Source: an uncultured Bacteroidota bacterium (lineage in GTDB: Bacteria; Bacteroidota; Bacteroidia; B-17B0; Aurantibacillaceae). From it: a stretch of DNA of 64,000 nucleotides. A program made the position numbers and the translations under genes. Below are positions 62,901 to 64,000 of this stretch, in pieces. How positions within the stretch are numbered: the stretch's first letter is position 1; every line of letters starts with the position of its first letter. The stretch is taken from NCBI GenBank assembly GCA_903893815.1, contig CAITNS010000040.1, forward strand, positions 1 to 64,000, written 5' to 3'. The notes beneath the pieces were generated by a model. That model had not been told where the DNA came from and did no database searches. It saw nothing but the letters and a program-made list of their open reading frames with translations.

Positions 62901-64000
62901 TTGCAAATCCAGTAAGAGTTGTGGGAGGTTCCGGATTAACTTCTAATATTTCAACTTTTACTTTATCTACTCAACCAGTTATTGTTGTTGAAAATAAAGC
63001 TTGTTCAAATGTAAATATTGCACATACAACTAGTTTAGGTTCACCGGTATGGTCTTCTTTTGGCATAAGTGCTGCGCCCGCATCTGGTTCTGGGTCGCCA
63101 GTAAATACTAGTTATTCAACATTAGGTCGTAAAACTGTAGTAATGAATACAAGTAATTACACGGATTTTAATAATATTATTGTTAGCGCACCTTCCACAG
63201 GTTCTATTGTAGCCTCTGCTACATCTATTTGTCCTGGTTTTGTAAATTTTGCTAGTACTGCTGTCGGTACTGCTGGATTAAATTATACTTGGTCAGTACT
63301 TCCAGCAGGAGCAACAATTTCTTCTGCCTCAACAAGTACGACGTCTGTTTTATTTCCAAACGCAGTATCTACATCTATTACCTACACAATCACATTATCT
63401 ATTACAACAAATTGTTGTGGAGCATTAGCACCAGTTACCACTACGGTTGTTGTAAACCCTATACCAGTTGCACCTTCTGCTATCGTTAATTCAATTTGTA
63501 TTGGCGGCATTGCAACATATTCAGCTACTGCACCTGCAGGAAGCTCTTTTAATTGGTATAATGCAGCTAGCTCTGGAACCTTATTAGCGTCTGGTAACAC
63601 TTATTCTGTAGCTAATGTTTTAACTCCAATTACTGTTTACTTGCAAGCGACAAATTCTTCAGGATGTTCAAGCACTCTTACTCCTGTAGTTGTAACGCCA
63701 ACGGCCGTTCCTCCTCCAACAGGTATACCTGGCTCTGCATGTGATATTGGAATGGTTCAAGTAGGAATTAACCCAGTGACTGGAATTACAAACTATAATT
63801 GGTATTCGGATGCTGGCGGAACAACATTAGTTCAATCTGGTAACAGTTTAAATTATAGTCAAAACATTGCAACTGCTGGTGGCACTTACATTGTTTATGT
63901 GCAATCTAATATTGCTGGATGTGCGCCAAGCGGTTTAGTGCCAATAACGGCTAGTGTTTCGACAACACCTATTACGCTTGCTCAAACTATTTTACCAAAT
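59933..64000 (+). CDS. Large secreted adhesin-like protein, 3' end outside window
   Basis: The frame is open from ATG 59933 to the last base, 1356 codons with no stop, so the protein is truncated by the window edge. It has a signal peptide (SFLLSLLLFFFCSSLFSQ). An N-terminal PPC-like beta-domain of about 200 residues (AIPVCSQSYTQTSSYTGHGN, FVLIVDNYSSNSNGYTLTFGG) follows, then Ig-like/PKD-like domains. At residues about 660-1000 a Gly-rich domain of about 340 residues lies, then more Ig-like domains. It is probably a surface adhesin exported by the type IX secretion system; the sorting domain would be beyond the window. Codon GGC is highly repeated in the Gly-rich part. Confidence 0.88.
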   Translation, partial: MKQINCNCNSFLLSLLLFFFCSSLFSQQNRLPSKQELETKMALLELYRSSSNSSSKTGVPSHIMVTGPEQDCDNAIPVCSQSYTQTSSYTGHGNIQEVNGTCLSTQETNSVWYVFTVQNSGTFTFLLNTTNDYDYALYDITTIGCSGVPSAIPIRCNFSATYGSTGLTLPSAAGNLSYNASQVPTMPGINVTAGQTFVLIVDNYSSNSNGYTLTFGGTAQIFDNIPPTITTSNFPCNGSLVNVNFSEPVSCSSISANGSDFTITGPLGNVPVISASGNLCSTGASNTNFASVNFNNSGLTTGIYTVNVVVGTDGNTLLDKCGNVMSAANSFTFAYLAPITVSASSPSICAGSSSTLTILGASGASGISYVWSPITASTSSVVVDPSVNTTYVVTASYGGCSNSASTPITITLPPVVSVNPANVSLCSGTTNILASATSGGSPCLNCTYNWSGSSTQTNLAVPSSTIVGAGAGSYSVTVVSNDGCVGNTAVSIVSILSPAASPACNIIYASPAGGGTGLIPSSPTDIQTALTLGACNSVVIKMQIGDYIINNPLITGGFTTIEGGYNVVYTLKTSATATTGGFPLQGTRIIRSATNLEGSAGNFRYTALSVGAASSNFKIQDIRIEMPDNASGTAISNYGIYLNTGCSNYDITRCYIYSGNAGSGANGTAITTPTGTAGGNGANGSAGDIDDQEDAGSGGGGGGGGGSTAGLNGSNGSGNFNSANNCSTVGGAFGTAGSTGGNGGTGASDPDACGCCNNGGGGNAGAISINSQSGGGGGGGGSGGSESRVGGAGGAGGGVFSHLGANNTGGTGGSGGDPGGSGSVGSAGTNGAIGSTGTVGSAGSDATGFWAVGGQGSTGANGFGGQGGRAGGGGGGQGCTFCIDGAGSGGGGGGGGGQGGYGGNGGFSGGSTFGIFIFSNGVNGNIVDCQIINGSFGAGGTGGSGSVGGSGGNGGLGSPYNLGEVGAGGNGGRGGNGGQGGTGGAGSAGIANPVRVVGGSGLTSNISTFTLSTQPVIVVENKACSNVNIAHTTSLGSPVWSSFGISAAPASGSGSPVNTSYSTLGRKTVVMNTSNYTDFNNIIVSAPSTGSIVASATSICPGFVNFASTAVGTAGLNYTWSVLPAGATISSASTSTTSVLFPNAVSTSITYTITLSITTNCCGALAPVTTTVVVNPIPVAPSAIVNSICIGGIATYSATAPAGSSFNWYNAASSGTLLASGNTYSVANVLTPITVYLQATNSSGCSSTLTPVVVTPTAVPPPTGIPGSACDIGMVQVGINPVTGITNYNWYSDAGGTTLVQSGNSLNYSQNIATAGGTYIVYVQSNIAGCAPSGLVPITASVSTTPITLAQTILPN
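61912..62930 (+). repeat. Glycine-rich coding tract with GGC microsatellites
   Basis: The domain reads mostly GG, GSG and GNGG words with (GGC)n runs of up to about 7 units (near 62250-62275 and 62590-62620). GGC runs are striking in an AT-rich genome, where GGT and GGA are the normal Gly codons. They could change length by slippage. Confidence 0.7.

Overview
The window looks like chromosomal DNA of a low-GC Bacteroidota (Flavobacteriia/Sphingobacteriia-like bacterium). Supporting signs are the Bat (batA-E) operon with MoxR and DUF58 proteins, TonB-family and SCO/TlpA proteins, promoters of the Bacteroidota type (TTTG, about 19 nt, TAnnTTTG), weak Shine-Dalgarno signals with several TTG/GTG starts, and intergenic palindromic repeats of the kind common in this phylum. 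The assignment rests on gene content and signals, not on a 16S gene.

Layout. 1-3300 is accessory: direct repeats, a winged-helix replication/partition-like gene, a structured non-coding region, a TonB/SH3 lipoprotein, and the 3' half of a tRNA-Met gene that looks like an integration (att) scar. 3500-25200 is mostly core: era, an SF1 helicase, a serine hydrolase, an APC transporter, an M23 peptidase, alaS, an ECF sigma factor with a membrane partner, the biotin genes bioB and bioF with a DUF433/DUF5615 toxin-antitoxin pair between them, and rocD. 25350-34754 is the moxR-DUF58-bat operon, interrupted by a four-helix-bundle (S23-type) gene flanked by inverted repeats. 34970-40114 holds a transporter, a Kir-type K+ channel, an SCO-TlpA pair, a CPA2 antiporter and a SET-domain protein.

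40127-57133 is the most interesting part, a 17-kb biosynthetic island. One block encodes a free-standing adenylation enzyme with features of L-prolyl-AMP ligases, a peptidyl carrier protein, an acyl-CoA dehydrogenase of the prolyl-carrier type and a flavin-dependent halogenase with both diagnostic motifs. This is the toolkit that makes (halogenated) pyrrole-2-carboxyl thioesters in pyoluteorin, prodigiosin and clorobiocin. Directly upstream, in the same direction, is an MBOAT acyltransferase fused to an SGNH hydrolase domain, so ligase, carrier, MBOAT and SGNH together also resemble a Dlt system. A second block encodes KASIII-ACP-KASIII-SDR-GT2-GNAT, resembling acyl-sugar decoration genes. Between and beside them lie three aspartyl/asparaginyl beta-hydroxylase-like oxygenases and three sulfotransferases. 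My inference is a pathway that builds a pyrrolyl (perhaps halogenated) acyl group on a carrier and installs it on a sulfated, possibly lipid-linked or extracytoplasmic acceptor. The product is not known to me.

57300-64000 has a small secreted protein, a TMTC-like GT-C/TPR membrane protein and the start of a very large secreted adhesin-like protein with a glycine-rich domain of about 340 residues. The adhesin runs off the right edge. No CRISPR array, rRNA or intact tRNA was seen.
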